DNA of 64,000 nucleotides, taken from Treponema medium (GTDB lineage Bacteria; Spirochaetota; Spirochaetia; Treponematales; Treponemataceae). The first letter of the stretch is position 1. Every line of letters starts with the position of its first letter. The stretch lies in assembly GCF_017161265.1 (NCBI RefSeq), contig NZ_CP031393.1, positions 2,232,001 through 2,296,000 on the forward strand, read 5' to 3'. Made by a program: the position numbers and the translations under genes. This document shows positions 62,872 through 64,000 of this stretch, piece by piece. The notes below the pieces were generated by a model. That model did not search any database, had not been told where the DNA came from, and worked only from the letters and a program-made list of their open reading frames with translations.

Positions 62872-63147
62872 ATGGAATTTATACGTCAAGAAAATAGAAT
62901 TTATGCGGAAAACGATGCCGGAAAAGTTATTGCCGAGGTCACATTTCCGCAGGAGAATGCGTCGACAGTTTGCCTCGACCACACCTTTGTCGATAACTCT
63001 TTACGCGGGCAAGGCATTGCAGGGAAACTCGTTAAAGAAGTCGTAGACTATGCCCAAAAGAACGGGAAGAAGATACGTCCTCAATGCTCGTATGCAGCCG
63101 ATTGGTTCAACAAACATTCGGAATACGCCGGTTTAGTCGCACATTAA
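62872..63147 (+). CDS. GNAT-like N-acetyltransferase (NATD1/YjdJ type)
   Basis: A 91-residue single-domain acetyltransferase-like protein. The pattern VCLDHTFVDNSLRGQGIAGK with LVKEVVDYAQKNGKKIRPQC and a CSYAADWFNKHSEY tail is that of small YjdJ/NATD1 proteins; RGQGIA is the acetyl-CoA loop. The substrate is unknown. GGAGGG precedes the ATG by five bases. Confidence 0.85.
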   Translation: MEFIRQENRIYAENDAGKVIAEVTFPQENASTVCLDHTFVDNSLRGQGIAGKLVKEVVDYAQKNGKKIRPQCSYAADWFNKHSEYAGLVAH

Positions 63148-63197
63148 AACACAACGACGCAGAGTGATGGAATATTACCACCTGTGCACGAATAAAA
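63148..63197 (+). repeat. Degenerate R repeat end
   Basis: ACAACGACGCAGAG and GTGCACGAATAAAAAG recall the two ends of the R family with the centre lost. Confidence 0.4.
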
Positions 63198-63288
63198 AGA
63201 GCCTTTAAAAAGTAATATGATAAATTATTTCCGTAAAGAAAAAGCCGATAGAAATTTTCAGTTTTTTAGAGGTTCCTAGGAGACATCT

Positions 63289-63858
63289 ATGAACATTGAT
63301 AGAAATACAGCAGAGGCATTACTCAACCAATATGTTACAACTGAACATATCATAGCGCATTCCTTTGCTGTTGAAGCTGTTATGCGTGCGCTCGCAAAAC
63401 GGCTTAATCCGACAGATGAGGAACTCTGGGGAATTACCGGCCTGCTTCACGATTTGGATATGGACGTTTCAAACTGGCAAGAGCACCCTGAACGGCACGG
63501 TCCCGTAACGGTTGAGCTGTTAAAGAAACAGAATTTCGGCTGCGAGGAAATGTACAGCGCCATTATCGCTCACAATCCCGATACGGGCGCCGTACCGCAA
63601 ACGCTTTTCGAAAAAGCACTCTATGCAGCCGACCCTATTACCGGATTTATTACTGCCGTTACACTTGTTTATCCCGATAAAAAGATTACAAGCGTTAAGG
63701 TTAAATCCATTGTCAAGAAAATGAAAGCAACCGGATTTGCGGCCGGCGCCGATAGAGGCGCAATGATGTCAATAGAAAATATCGGGATACCGTTTCCGGA
63801 ATTTGCTGAATTAGCCCTTGCAGCGATGTGCGGCATCGCCGATAAGCTCGGACTTTAA
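63289..63858 (+). CDS. HD-domain (HDIG-type) hydrolase
   Basis: A 189-residue protein with the HD metal-binding pattern: His in IAHSFAVE, HD in GLLHDLDMDV, His in HPERHGP, His in AHNPD and a later Asp. The domain hydrolyses phosphate esters or nucleotides; the substrate is unknown. AGGAG lies before the ATG. It is preceded by a half trident hairpin (GTTTTTTAGAGGTTCC). Confidence 0.85.
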   Translation: MNIDRNTAEALLNQYVTTEHIIAHSFAVEAVMRALAKRLNPTDEELWGITGLLHDLDMDVSNWQEHPERHGPVTVELLKKQNFGCEEMYSAIIAHNPDTGAVPQTLFEKALYAADPITGFITAVTLVYPDKKITSVKVKSIVKKMKATGFAAGADRGAMMSIENIGIPFPEFAELALAAMCGIADKLGL

Positions 63859-63937
63859 TGTATAGATACGCGCGAGCCGTTTGTGTTGAAGCTTTTCAAT
63901 CTTGCGGTCACGTAAGTCTATCTGATGTATATATTCT

Positions 63938-64000
63938 ATGGCTAAGTTTAAACGGCAATCGAAATCTGTCCGAAAGGCGGAGATACAAGAAGCTGCAAAA
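63938..64000 (+). CDS. Start of probable TetR-family regulator (cut off by window end)
   Basis: Twenty-one codons (MAKFKRQSKSVRKAEIQEAA) are visible. The basic start followed by RKAEIQEAAK resembles the first helix of TetR-type DNA-binding domains. No strong ribosome-binding site is seen, so the start is uncertain. Confidence 0.4.
   Translation, partial: MAKFKRQSKSVRKAEIQEAAK

Overview
The window reads like the chromosome of an oral-type Treponema. Supporting signs are a TroABCD metal transporter with a DtxR-family regulator, a PP2C/STAS/HATPase partner-switching cassette, an McsA-McsB-ClpC cluster, an IS1202-like insertion sequence, a DUF4954 protein and moderate GC. This is inference from gene content; no rRNA marker is present. 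I see no tRNA, rRNA or CRISPR array.

Layout. 1-2.2 kb: SpoIIE-type phosphatase, anti-sigma antagonist and HATPase protein. 2.2-2.75 kb: a chain of hairpins. 2.75-6.4 kb (minus): two unknown proteins, a cation efflux protein and threonine aldolase. 6.5-11.6 kb: mntR-like regulator, three tandem operators and troABCD, with repeats at two operon junctions. 11.6-16.2 kb (minus): DUF523, clpC, mcsB (degenerate catalytic motifs) and mcsA. 16.3-21.2 kb: a PAS-sigma54 activator, a PsiE/CorC-type membrane protein and an NtrB/NtrC-type two-component pair. 21.3-27 kb (minus): a large exported protein with a HELTH motif, a HAD hydrolase, a SPOR protein and a small exported protein. 27.1-28 kb: nested repeats. 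28-36.2 kb: DUF4954, FemAB-like, nucleotidyltransferase and tpiA genes among small unknowns and repeats. 36.2-37.2 kb: tandem and nested repeats. 37.2-42.2 kb: split serine dehydratase, AEC transporter, chemotaxis receptor. 42.3-45 kb: IS element and an unknown exported protein. 45.1-48.4 kb: rpsF-ssb-rpsR-rplI-dnaB. 48.5-53.7 kb: CapA-like protein, two gene relics, a short ComEC and a cyclase-like protein. 53.9-61.6 kb: a GntR-controlled operon of two FAD oxidoreductases, DUF1667, an FGGY kinase and an AGPS-like flavoenzyme. 61.7-64 kb: small membrane proteins, a GNAT protein, an HD-domain protein and the start of a probable TetR regulator.

The most unusual signal is intergenic. The gaps hold several families of structured repeats nested inside one another: a three-hairpin 'trident' with fixed linker words, a 144-bp 'K' element with a companion 'L' hairpin pair, a ~109-bp 'R' element, and a 149-bp multi-hairpin 'U' repeat. 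Linkers or termini are conserved while the hairpin arms differ between copies and still pair. One R copy has an empty-site counterpart in the same window and is flanked by a 6-bp duplication, so that family has moved. The family letters are labels of mine, not published names.

Functional links: mntR and troABCD form a metal-responsive import system, and the efflux protein 1 kb away has a TM-site pattern unlike classical zinc exporters. The 53.9-61.6 kb operon appears to pass electrons from a phosphorylated polyol-like substrate, which I cannot identify.
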